Part shown: positions 9,157 to 16,822 of the stretch, piece after piece
Layout of the letters: each line of letters opens with the position of its first letter
Numbering within the stretch: the first letter of the stretch is position 1
Origin: CBDBBY01 sp965203795
GTDB lineage: Bacteria > Pseudomonadota > Alphaproteobacteria > Rhodobacterales > Rhodobacteraceae
DNA: 64,000 bases
Assembly (NCBI GenBank): GCA_965203795.1
Contig: OZ241915.1
Span: 2,046,001-2,110,000, forward strand
Reading direction: 5' to 3'
Notes under the pieces: generated by a model
The model's input: only the letters and a program-made list of their open reading frames with translations
Told to the model about the DNA's origin: nothing
Databases searched by the model: none
Program-made: the position numbers and the translations under genes

Positions 9157-9231
9157 TACCCATTCGCCTCAGGGCTGTCGAGTGACTGCCCGGAGCCAGA
9201 CGCGAGCACGAATCAGCACCCGGATAGCCAC

Positions 9232-10605
9232 ATGATTCGAAGACCCAGGATCACTTTCATAGGAGCCGGCTCGACGGTGTTCATGAAGAACATCGTGTCC
9301 GACGTCCTGCAATGCGAGGCGCTTCAGGAAGCCCACATATCGCTCATGGACATAGACGGCGGCCGCCTGAACGACGCGAAGATGGTCGCGGAACGGATCA
9401 TTTCCTCGCTAGGGGTCGGCGCGACCGTCAGCGCGCACCGGGAGCGGCGCGCGGCCCTCGAGGGCGCGGATTTCGTGGTCGTGGCCTTCCAGATCGGCGG
9501 ATACGATCCCTGCACCCTCACCGACTTCAATGTTCCGAAGAAATTCGGACTCCGGCAGACCATCGCGGACACGCTGGGCGTCGGAGGCATCATGCGCGGC
9601 TTGCGCACCGTGCCTCACCTGTGGGCCATGTGCGACGACATCGCCGAGCTCTGCCCCGATGCGCTGCTCCTCCAGTACGTCAACCCGATGGCCATCAACA
9701 CCTGGGCGATAGCGGCGAGGAATCCGGAAATCCGGCAGGTGGGCCTGTGCCATTCGGTGCAAGGAACCGTGAAGGAGCTTGCGAACGATCTGGACATCCC
9801 GGCGGAGCGGATCCGGTTCCGCTGCGCGGGCATCAACCACATGGCGTTCTACCTGGAGCTGGAGGAGATCCTTCCGGACGGCGGGCGCCGGGACCTCTAT
9901 CCCGCGCTCCGCCAAGGATACCGGGAGGGGCGCTTTCCGAAGCCCAACGCGCACAATCCCCGCTGCCCGAACATCGTGCGCTACGAAATGATGACGAGGC
10001 TCGGGTATTTCGTCACCGAGAGCTCCGAGCACTTCGCGGAGTACGTCCCGTGGTTCATCAAGCGGGACCGTCCGGACCTGATCGAGCGGTTCAAGATCCC
10101 GCTCGACGAGTACTTGGTGCGAAGCGAAGCGCAGATCCGGAAATGGAAGACCCAGGCGGAAGCCATCCTGTCGGAAGACGTCGTCAAGGTGGAGACCAGC
10201 ATCGAATACGCGTCGATGATCATGAATTCGATGTGCACCGGGGAGCCTTCGGTCGTTCACGGAAACGTTCCGAACCGGCAGCTGATAACATCGCTTCCCG
10301 ATGGATGCGCCGTCGAAGTTCCGTGCCTCGTCGACCGCAACGGAATCCAGCCCGTCCGGGTCGGGCCGCTTCCTCCGCAGCTTTCCGCCCTGATCAGAAC
10401 CAACATCAACGTCCAAGAGTTGACGGTGGCCGCCCTCTTGAACGAGGACCGGCAGCACATCTACCATGCGGCGATGATGGATCCCCACACCGCCGCCGAA
10501 CTGGATCTCGACCAGATCTGGGCCTTGGTCGACGACCTGATCGAGGTGCACTCCGACTGGCTGCCGCGATGGATCGGCCAATCCGGACGGAGGGCAGCGG
10601 CGTGA
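9232..10605 (+). CDS. Glycoside hydrolase family 4, alpha-galactosidase/alpha-glucosidase (MelA-like)
   Basis: A 457-residue cytoplasmic NAD+- and Mn2+-dependent glycosidase. It opens with the dinucleotide fold ITFIGAGSTVF, has the conserved QYVNPMAINTWA, and carries the metal ligands expected of the family: cysteine 173 in GLCHSVQG and histidine 203 in GINHMAFY, matching Cys174 and His203 described for Thermotoga AglA. GH4 enzymes act by transient oxidation at C3, so unlike most glycosidases they can cleave alpha and, in some members, beta bonds. Length and motifs resemble rhizobial and enteric MelA. It lies just downstream of the regulator and importer, consistent with hydrolysing the imported glycoside. 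Confidence 0.9.
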   Translation: MIRRPRITFIGAGSTVFMKNIVSDVLQCEALQEAHISLMDIDGGRLNDAKMVAERIISSLGVGATVSAHRERRAALEGADFVVVAFQIGGYDPCTLTDFNVPKKFGLRQTIADTLGVGGIMRGLRTVPHLWAMCDDIAELCPDALLLQYVNPMAINTWAIAARNPEIRQVGLCHSVQGTVKELANDLDIPAERIRFRCAGINHMAFYLELEEILPDGGRRDLYPALRQGYREGRFPKPNAHNPRCPNIVRYEMMTRLGYFVTESSEHFAEYVPWFIKRDRPDLIERFKIPLDEYLVRSEAQIRKWKTQAEAILSEDVVKVETSIEYASMIMNSMCTGEPSVVHGNVPNRQLITSLPDGCAVEVPCLVDRNGIQPVRVGPLPPQLSALIRTNINVQELTVAALLNEDRQHIYHAAMMDPHTAAELDLDQIWALVDDLIEVHSDWLPRWIGQSGRRAAA

Positions 10606-10655
10606 CGGAACCCGCTGGCGCCTGAACGCGCAGGCCTGAATGCCGTTGGCGGAAA

Positions 10656-12206
10656 ATGCCTGAAAGCCCTTTCCGGGTCGCGGTCGTCGGAGGCGGAACC
10701 GCCGGCTGGCTTTGCGCGATGATGCTGCGGCGTGGCAGCGAGTTGCGGAAACTCAACGTAGACCTGACGGTCATCGAATCCAGCCGGATCCCCGTGATCG
10801 GAGTGGGCGAAGGCACGACCGCCGTGTTCCGGGGCGTGCTCCGATTCCTTGGCGTGGACGAGCAGGAATTCCTCCGGGAAACCGAAGCTACGGTTAAGTA
10901 CGGCATCCGGCACCGGGACTGGCGGAACGTCGGCCACACCTACGACGGCCCTATCGACGACCCGCACGCCCTTGCGTCCAGGATGGGCTATGATCCGCTT
11001 CCGCTGTTCGACGTCTACTGCGTCTACTCCGGCCGCTCCGTAACGGAGCCGCACCTGTTCACCTACCTTATGGGCAAGAGCCGGGCCCCGGTGCTGGCAA
11101 GCCGAAAAGGCAGGCCGAAAACGCCTATCTCGCCGCTTGATCACGCCTTCCATTTCGACCAGGCGCTGGTCGGGCGCTACCTTCGCTCAAAGGCCGAAGG
11201 CATCAGCCGTTTGGACGCCACCGTCGAACGCGCCGAAATCGACCCGTCGACGGGAGACATCCGGTCTCTGAGACTCGAAGGCGGTGAAGAGCGGCAGTTC
11301 GACTTCCACATCGACTGCACGGGCTTCCGGAGGATCCTGATTGGTGGCGCGCTGGGCGCAAAGTGGATCTCCTACGGCAGCAATCTGCCGGTGAACCGCG
11401 CGATGCCGTTCTGGCTCGAACTGGATGAAAACGCCGAAATCCCTCCCTACACGCTCGCTTGGGCCCAGCACTCCGGCTGGATGTGGCAGATCCCGACGCA
11501 GAGCAGGATGGGATGCGGCTACGCGTACTCGGACGAGTTCGCGACCCCCGACGAGGCCAAGGCGGAGGTCGAAGCCGCCCTCGGCCGCGAAATCGAGCCG
11601 CGGGGAGACATCAGGATCGACGCCGGCCGCCTCGAAAACGCATGGATCGGGAACTGCGTCGCCGCCGGCCTTGCGCAGTCCTTCTTCGAGCCGCTGGAGG
11701 CGACATCGATACACGCAACCATCGTGCAGATGATGCTGTTCTACCGTTACCATTTCCAGGCGGTGGTGGAAGGCGGCGAGCCCGGCCGGGAGGAATACAA
11801 CCGCGAAGTTTCGAAGCAGGTCGACGACTTCCGGAAATTCATCAACCTCCATTACGTCAGCCGACGCGATGACACGCCGTTCTGGCGGCATGTCCGCGAC
11901 GCCTGCATCGGCGACGACGTCAAGTCCTCGCTCGACACGTGGTCGAGGCACACTCCCAGGAAGTCGGAATTCGTCCATCTGCGCGGGAACGCCCCGCATG
12001 TGCAGGAGGAGCTGTACTACCCCGTGCTTGACGGGCTGAGCCTGATCGACCGGAGCGTAGCGAAAAGGGAGCTCGGCCGGTATCCGGACGTTCTCGCCTC
12101 CTCGCGCAAGGCGGTCGACAAATTCTGCCGGGATTCAAGAATCTCCGCGGCGAAGGCAGCGGGGCACAGGCAGTATCTGCAGAGCGTCCGCGAGGACGCC
12201 GCTTGA
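10656..12206 (+). CDS. Flavin-dependent tryptophan-halogenase-like protein
   Basis: A 516-residue protein of the Trp_halogenase family. Seen directly: FAD loop VVGGGTAGW at 10-18, GVGEGTT at 49-55, a lysine at 81 in EATVKYGIRH where PrnA has catalytic Lys79, the halogenase signature W-x-W-x-I-P at 275-280 (WMWQIP), and FFEPLEATSI at 343-352 where known halogenases have a PLESTG-like block holding the catalytic glutamate and chloride contacts. The last block reads E-A-T-S rather than E-S-T-G, so chloride binding may differ. The family also includes members of unproved activity next to glycan-uptake genes. Here it sits between GH4 and GH2 genes; no biosynthetic cluster surrounds it. The natural substrate is unknown. 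Confidence 0.85.
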   Translation: MPESPFRVAVVGGGTAGWLCAMMLRRGSELRKLNVDLTVIESSRIPVIGVGEGTTAVFRGVLRFLGVDEQEFLRETEATVKYGIRHRDWRNVGHTYDGPIDDPHALASRMGYDPLPLFDVYCVYSGRSVTEPHLFTYLMGKSRAPVLASRKGRPKTPISPLDHAFHFDQALVGRYLRSKAEGISRLDATVERAEIDPSTGDIRSLRLEGGEERQFDFHIDCTGFRRILIGGALGAKWISYGSNLPVNRAMPFWLELDENAEIPPYTLAWAQHSGWMWQIPTQSRMGCGYAYSDEFATPDEAKAEVEAALGREIEPRGDIRIDAGRLENAWIGNCVAAGLAQSFFEPLEATSIHATIVQMMLFYRYHFQAVVEGGEPGREEYNREVSKQVDDFRKFINLHYVSRRDDTPFWRHVRDACIGDDVKSSLDTWSRHTPRKSEFVHLRGNAPHVQEELYYPVLDGLSLIDRSVAKRELGRYPDVLASSRKAVDKFCRDSRISAAKAAGHRQYLQSVREDAA

Positions 12207-12286
12207 CCGAATCCGGCGCTTGCGGGGGGATTGGCGGCCGGTCCGCCTCCGCCGACTTGCGGTCGGGCTAGTCCGCGGAGCTTGGC

Positions 12287-14566
12287 ATGCGTCTGATCAC
12301 TAGCTTCAGCGGCGGATGGACGTTCCACGCCGACCGCGGCCGCGAAGGTCCCGATGGCGACGGCGTTCCGGTCACGCTGCCGCACAATGCCGTCGACCTC
12401 CCGCTCAGGTATCCCGACGAAACCAGCTACCAGAAGGAATTCGTCTACCGGAAACCCTTCCCCTTCCGACCGGAGTTCGAAGGGCGCCGCGTGTCCCTTC
12501 TGTTCGACGGCGCGATGGCGGACGCGCGCGTGTTCCTGAACGGGACGCAGGTGGCCGCCCACCGGGACGGATACACGCCGTTCGAGGCGGATCTCACGAA
12601 CCGTCTGTCGCGGACGGGAAATGAGGTCAGCGTCGTGATCAGCGGCGCCGAGAATCCGGAAATTCCGCCGTTCGGAGGACAGATCGACTACCTCACCTAT
12701 GCCGGGATCTACCGCGAAGTCTGGCTGAAGGTCGCGGACGAGGTTTCGATCGAGCGCATGAAGATCGAAACCCCGGACGCATTGTCGGAAACCAAATCCG
12801 TCGCGGTCAAATGCGAAATCCGGAATGGAGGCGCGCTCGGCCCGGGATCGAGCCTGACCGCCCGGCTGATCGATCCCGGCGGCGGCGTGATCGCCGAAAC
12901 GGCCGCGCCCGCCGACGGGGAGCCGGCTGCGCTTTCGCTCGAGGGGCTGGCCGGCATCAGGCTCTGGGACATCGACAATCCGGTCCTTTACGAACTCGAG
13001 CTCGAGTTGCGGCACCCCGGCGGCACGGACCGCCTGCGCGACCGGTTCGGGTTCAGGCAAGCGGAGTTCACCCCCGAAGGCTTCATGCTGAACGGCCGGA
13101 TGCTCAAGATCAGGGGCCTGAACCGGCACCAATCCTATCCCTATGTCGGATACGCGATGGGACGGCGCGCGCAGGAGCGCGATGCGGACATCCTGAAGCG
13201 GGACCTCAAATGCAATCTGGTCCGCACCTCCCACTACCCGCAGTCGCGCTGGTTTCTGGACCGGTGCGACAGGATCGGTCTGCTCGTCTTCGAGGAAATT
13301 CCCGGATGGCAGCACATCGGCGGCGAAGGGTGGAAGCGGGAGTCGATAGAGAACGTCAAGCGGATGATCCGGCGCGACTGGAACCGGCCCTCCGTGATCC
13401 TGTGGGGCGTCCGCATCAACGAGTCGCGGGACAGCGGCGAATTCTACAAGGAGACGAATCGGTTGGCGCGGCAGCTCGACCCTACGCGCCAGACGGCCGG
13501 AGTGCGGAACTTCACTGGAAGCGAGCTGCTTGAGGACGTCTACACCATGAACGACTTCGTCCTCGGCGACCAGGAGCTCCCTTGGATCAACCGGGAAAAA
13601 ACGCCGCTGCGGGGAAGAACCGAAGTCACCGGCATTCCCAAGCCGGTTCCCTACATGGTCACGGAGTTCAACGGCCACACCCATCCGGCGAAGCGCAGCG
13701 ACCCGGAGCAGCATCTTGCCGAGCATGTCGTGCGCTACCTGGAGGTTCTGGACCGGACTTACGGCGACAGCGACATCGCCGGATGCATCGGATGGTGCAT
13801 GTGCGACTACAACACGCACAAGGATTTCGGCGCGGGCGACAGGATCTGCCATCACGGCGTCCTGGACATGTTCCGCGCCCCGAAGTGGGCCGCCTACGCG
13901 TACTCAAGCCAGTGCGATCCGTCGGAAGAGGTGGTTCTGAAGCCAGCAACCTACTGGGCGCGGGGCGAACGGAGGGTCGGCGGCGTTCTGCCCCTCATAG
14001 TGCTGACCAACTGCGACGAGGTCGAACTGCGCTACGGGAACGAGATCGCCGTCCGCGCGAAGCCGGACAGGGGCGCGTATCCGCACCTGCCGCGGCCTCC
14101 GGTCGTGTTCACGCGCGACCATTTCACGCAGTCGGAACTCGGGCTCTGGGGGATGAAGTGGATGCCCGGAACGATCACCGGCTATGTGGGCGGCGAACCG
14201 GTCAAATCGCTCCAACTCGCCGCCGACCCGCTGCCGGCGAGGCTGGGGGTCTCGCATGATTTCGACGAAATCCTCTCCAGCGAGAAGGACCAGGTGCGCT
14301 TCATCGTCGAAACGCTCGACCAGAACGGCTCGATCCTGCCGTTCCTTGCCGATCCGCTGTTCGTCGAGGTTTCCGGGCCTGCGCGGCTGATCGGCCCGGG
14401 CACGCTGGTCTTCGACGGCGGCTCCGCCGGGTTCTGGATCGAGTCGACGGGCGCCGAGGGCGCGGTCGAGGTCGCCATCCGCTCGCCCCGGTTCGAGACG
14501 GCGACCGTCGGCCTCGACGCCCGGCCGTTCGCGCTGGAGGGCGATGGCCTGGTCCGCGGCGGCTGA
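12287..14566 (+). CDS. Glycoside hydrolase family 2 (beta-galactosidase/beta-glucuronidase type)
   Basis: A 759-residue retaining glycosidase. The N-terminal sugar-binding domain has GWTFHAD, VTLPHNAVDLP and IYREVWLKV; an immunoglobulin-like domain follows; the TIM barrel starts at GFMLNGRMLKIRGLNRHQSYP and has TSHYPQSRWFLDRCDRIGLL. The acid/base is predicted to be Glu379 in WGVRINES and the nucleophile Glu460 in VTEFNGHTHP. No signal peptide is seen, so it should act in the cytoplasm on an imported glycoside. The C-terminal part (from about 560) is an Ig-like region common in GH2. Start ATG follows GGAG. Exact sugar specificity cannot be read from the sequence. Confidence 0.88.
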   Translation: MRLITSFSGGWTFHADRGREGPDGDGVPVTLPHNAVDLPLRYPDETSYQKEFVYRKPFPFRPEFEGRRVSLLFDGAMADARVFLNGTQVAAHRDGYTPFEADLTNRLSRTGNEVSVVISGAENPEIPPFGGQIDYLTYAGIYREVWLKVADEVSIERMKIETPDALSETKSVAVKCEIRNGGALGPGSSLTARLIDPGGGVIAETAAPADGEPAALSLEGLAGIRLWDIDNPVLYELELELRHPGGTDRLRDRFGFRQAEFTPEGFMLNGRMLKIRGLNRHQSYPYVGYAMGRRAQERDADILKRDLKCNLVRTSHYPQSRWFLDRCDRIGLLVFEEIPGWQHIGGEGWKRESIENVKRMIRRDWNRPSVILWGVRINESRDSGEFYKETNRLARQLDPTRQTAGVRNFTGSELLEDVYTMNDFVLGDQELPWINREKTPLRGRTEVTGIPKPVPYMVTEFNGHTHPAKRSDPEQHLAEHVVRYLEVLDRTYGDSDIAGCIGWCMCDYNTHKDFGAGDRICHHGVLDMFRAPKWAAYAYSSQCDPSEEVVLKPATYWARGERRVGGVLPLIVLTNCDEVELRYGNEIAVRAKPDRGAYPHLPRPPVVFTRDHFTQSELGLWGMKWMPGTITGYVGGEPVKSLQLAADPLPARLGVSHDFDEILSSEKDQVRFIVETLDQNGSILPFLADPLFVEVSGPARLIGPGTLVFDGGSAGFWIESTGAEGAVEVAIRSPRFETATVGLDARPFALEGDGLVRGG

Positions 14567-14676
14567 AGGCGCCGGAGATCGAATTCGCCGCGATTGCGCC
14601 TTGACGGAAATTCGCGTCTTCGGCGATACCGGGCGCCGGGCCGCCCATGCCCGGATTTCAAGGAGCGGACGCCGAG

Positions 14677-15531
14677 ATGCATGACGCTGACAGCCCTTGC
14701 ACCGAGTTGGAACGGTACCTCTTCGATCTGAACGGGTACGTCGTGCTGAAGGGCGCACTGAGCGCGCAGGAGGTGGCGGACTGCAACAGGATTCTTGACG
14801 AGCTTCAGGGCACCGCGCCGGGCGAGTGGCGCGGGCATGTGCACGGCCACAATTTCACCGGCGAGCACGAAGGGCTGAACCTGCAGCAGATCTACGAGGC
14901 AGGGCCCGCCTTCGAGCGGCTGATCGACCACCCGTCCTGGATAGGGAAAGTGATCCATTTCATCGGATCGGACAGCGGCAATTTCGACTCGCAGCACGGC
15001 CCCTGCTTCATCGACGAGAACTTCGCGTCGATCCGCGGACCGGGGCAGGCGATCGGATTGCACTCGGGAGGCCAGTTCAGGGTTACCCGCTGCCAGTTCA
15101 GGTACCACGACGGACGGTTCCATTGCGGCCAGATCAACGTGCTCATGGCGTTCAACGACATCGGCGAAGGGGACGGCGCAACCATGGTGATCCCCGGCAG
15201 CCACAAGTCGAACGTCATGCATCCGGAGTTCGACGCAGCGAGAATGTCGACGGATCCGACTTCGGCCGACGGCGTGACCGGCGCGATCGAAGTGCACCTC
15301 GACGCCGGCGACGCGCTCCTGTTCGTGGATGCCATCATGCACGGCTCGGCGGCGCGGGTGAATCAGGGCCAGCGGCGTATGGCCGTTTACCGCTACGGGC
15401 CGTCCTGGGGCTTCTTCCGGCACAACTACCGCCCGAGCGACGGGCTTCTCGCCCGCCTTTCGCCGACGCAGAGGCAGATCGCCATGCCGCACAAGCCGCC
15501 GCAGACGCCGCCCGGCCGGCCGGAACGCTGA
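14677..15531 (+). CDS. Phytanoyl-CoA dioxygenase (PhyH)-family protein with an H-S-G metal motif
   Basis: 284 residues from ATG 14677, which has AAGGAG eleven bases upstream; an ATG ten codons earlier lacks a site. The fold is that of non-heme Fe(II)/2-oxoglutarate oxygenases: YVVLKGALS near the start, the double-stranded barrel from GQAIGLHSGGQF to MAFNDIGEGDGATMVIPGSHKSN, distal histidine in DAIMHGSAAR and an arginine that could hold 2-oxoglutarate. The expected H-x-D first metal pair reads H-S-G (residues 129-131 from this start). Loss of that carboxylate is diagnostic of Fe(II) halogenases such as SyrB2 (HxA) and WelO5 (HxG), but several uncharacterised PhyH subfamilies also have LHGG-like loops. 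It follows the GH2 gene in the same direction. Confidence 0.8.
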   Translation: MHDADSPCTELERYLFDLNGYVVLKGALSAQEVADCNRILDELQGTAPGEWRGHVHGHNFTGEHEGLNLQQIYEAGPAFERLIDHPSWIGKVIHFIGSDSGNFDSQHGPCFIDENFASIRGPGQAIGLHSGGQFRVTRCQFRYHDGRFHCGQINVLMAFNDIGEGDGATMVIPGSHKSNVMHPEFDAARMSTDPTSADGVTGAIEVHLDAGDALLFVDAIMHGSAARVNQGQRRMAVYRYGPSWGFFRHNYRPSDGLLARLSPTQRQIAMPHKPPQTPPGRPER

Positions 15532-15557
15532 GCCCGGGCCGCAGGGGGAAGCGGAAA

Positions 15558-16400
15558 GTGGGCGAAGACGCCGGGGGCGGCGATGTCGTTCTGCATCCCG
15601 CAGTGGCCGCGAAGCTGCAGGAAATCGAAAAGCTGCGCGAACGCCTTGCCCTTCTTGTCGAAGAGCACGAGACGCTGACCACGTCGGAACGCGACATGAT
15701 CATCGCGCAATACAACCGGGATGTGGGGCATCTCGAATACGAGCTGTTCCGCGTGAATGTCGGGATATCCGAATTCAGGCGGCGCATTTCGCTGCTGCAG
15801 GCCGAAATCAACCGCGGCAACGCCGTCACCGACGAGACGGTGGCGGCGCTGAACGAGCGAATCAAGAAGGAATTCGAAGAGTCCCGCGCCGAAATCGCGG
15901 AGCGGGAGTGCGCAATCCGCAAGTCGAGCATGCTGCTGAATGCCGACAACTGGATGAAGCCGGAGGACGCGCTGGAGCTGAAGTCGCTGTACCGGAAGCT
16001 ATGCCTTCGCTACCATCCCGATGTAGGCGGCAACGAAGCGGAGAAGGGCACGAAGATCTGGGCCTCGCTCCAGCGCGCCTACCGGGAAGGCGATCTCGAG
16101 CGGCTCAGGGCGCTGGCGGACCTTGCGGGCGATCCCGACCAGCCCGTTCCGGAGACTCCGCTCGACGGCGTGGACGACGAACTCGACCGCCTCCGTTCGC
16201 GAATCGAGTCTCATGGCGAGCGCATCGCCGAAACGCTCGCTTCGCCCCCGTTCAGCTACCGGAAGCAGCTCGACGACCCGCAATGGGTGAAGTCCAAGCA
16301 GGTCGAACTCAAGCTCGCGATCGACCAGGGAAAGGAACGGGAGGCGGAATTGCGCAGGAGATTCGAGGCCATGGCCAAGCCCGCGGACACCATGCAATGA
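15558..16400 (+). CDS. J-domain protein with N-terminal coiled coil
   Basis: 280 residues from GTG 15558, which follows GGGGGA by eight bases; upstream codons in the same frame overlap the PhyH gene and are not translated in this frame. Residues about 10-130 form a charged coiled coil (LQEIEKLRERLALLVEEHETL, LNERIKKEFEESRAEIAERE). A J-domain follows (ALELKSLYRKLCLRYHPDVGG), with the HPD tripeptide that stimulates Hsp70 ATPase and KGTKIWASLQRAYREGD as its last helix. The C-terminal part is again helical. No zinc-finger or substrate-binding DnaJ domain is present, so it is a specialised co-chaperone. It overlaps the HIRAN gene by ATGA, implying a joint function. Confidence 0.82.
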   Translation: MGEDAGGGDVVLHPAVAAKLQEIEKLRERLALLVEEHETLTTSERDMIIAQYNRDVGHLEYELFRVNVGISEFRRRISLLQAEINRGNAVTDETVAALNERIKKEFEESRAEIAERECAIRKSSMLLNADNWMKPEDALELKSLYRKLCLRYHPDVGGNEAEKGTKIWASLQRAYREGDLERLRALADLAGDPDQPVPETPLDGVDDELDRLRSRIESHGERIAETLASPPFSYRKQLDDPQWVKSKQVELKLAIDQGKEREAELRRRFEAMAKPADTMQ

Positions 16401-16798
16401 GCACGGGCAGCGAAATCCAGAAGACCGAGCTCGTGGAGCAGCTGCTCCGGAAGAGCGTCACCGGAAAACTCATAAGGATACCGTTCGAGCAGGACATCAT
16501 GCTCGCCCGCATGCATGTCGCTGGGACCGACTATTACGGCGCGAAGGACGCGGCGGAGAGCTTCTCGGCGGGCGACCGGTTCGTTCTGAGGAGGGAGCCG
16601 GAGAACCGCCACGACAAATTCGCGATCGAAGTCCTGACGCGGGACGGCGGGAAGCTCGGCTACATCCCCCGCAACCGCAACGAAATCCCCGCGCGGCTCA
16701 TGGACGCCGGCAAGCGCCTTTTCGTCCAGCTCGAGACGTTCAAGCTGCGCGGCAGCTGGCTGGACATCTCGATTTCCCTCTACATGGAGGATATCTGA
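16397..16798 (+). CDS. HIRAN-domain protein
   Basis: 133 residues. After about 30 residues of helix the protein is a stand-alone HIRAN domain: MHVAGTDYYGAKDAAES, GDRFVLRREPENRHDKFAIEV, GKLGYIPRNRNEIPARLMDAG. In eukaryotic HLTF and Rad5 this domain binds 3' single-stranded DNA ends; bacterial single-domain versions are common but little studied. The start overlaps the J-domain gene stop as ATGA, so the two proteins are probably made together. DNA binding is inferred from the family alone. Confidence 0.85.
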   Translation: MSTGSEIQKTELVEQLLRKSVTGKLIRIPFEQDIMLARMHVAGTDYYGAKDAAESFSAGDRFVLRREPENRHDKFAIEVLTRDGGKLGYIPRNRNEIPARLMDAGKRLFVQLETFKLRGSWLDISISLYMEDI

Positions 16799-16822
16799 AA
16801 GGCGTAGCGGCGTCCGCCGCGG

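Noticed and set aside
12017..13855. A 612-residue open frame on the minus strand
   Set aside because: It is a shadow of the GH2 gene; the plus strand has both catalytic glutamates and full GH2 motifs.
10656..15531. Secondary-metabolite biosynthetic cluster
   Set aside because: Apart from the two oxygenase/halogenase-like genes there is no synthase, peptide synthetase, prenyltransferase or exporter; the neighbours are catabolic.
14826..15557. The 5' part of the frame leading into the J-domain gene
   Set aside because: It overlaps the well-supported PhyH gene out of frame; the true start is GTG 15558 with a good ribosome-binding site.
15558..16798. Anti-phage defence system
   Set aside because: HIRAN and J-domain genes alone lack a nuclease, helicase or toxic effector, and there is no defence context in the window.
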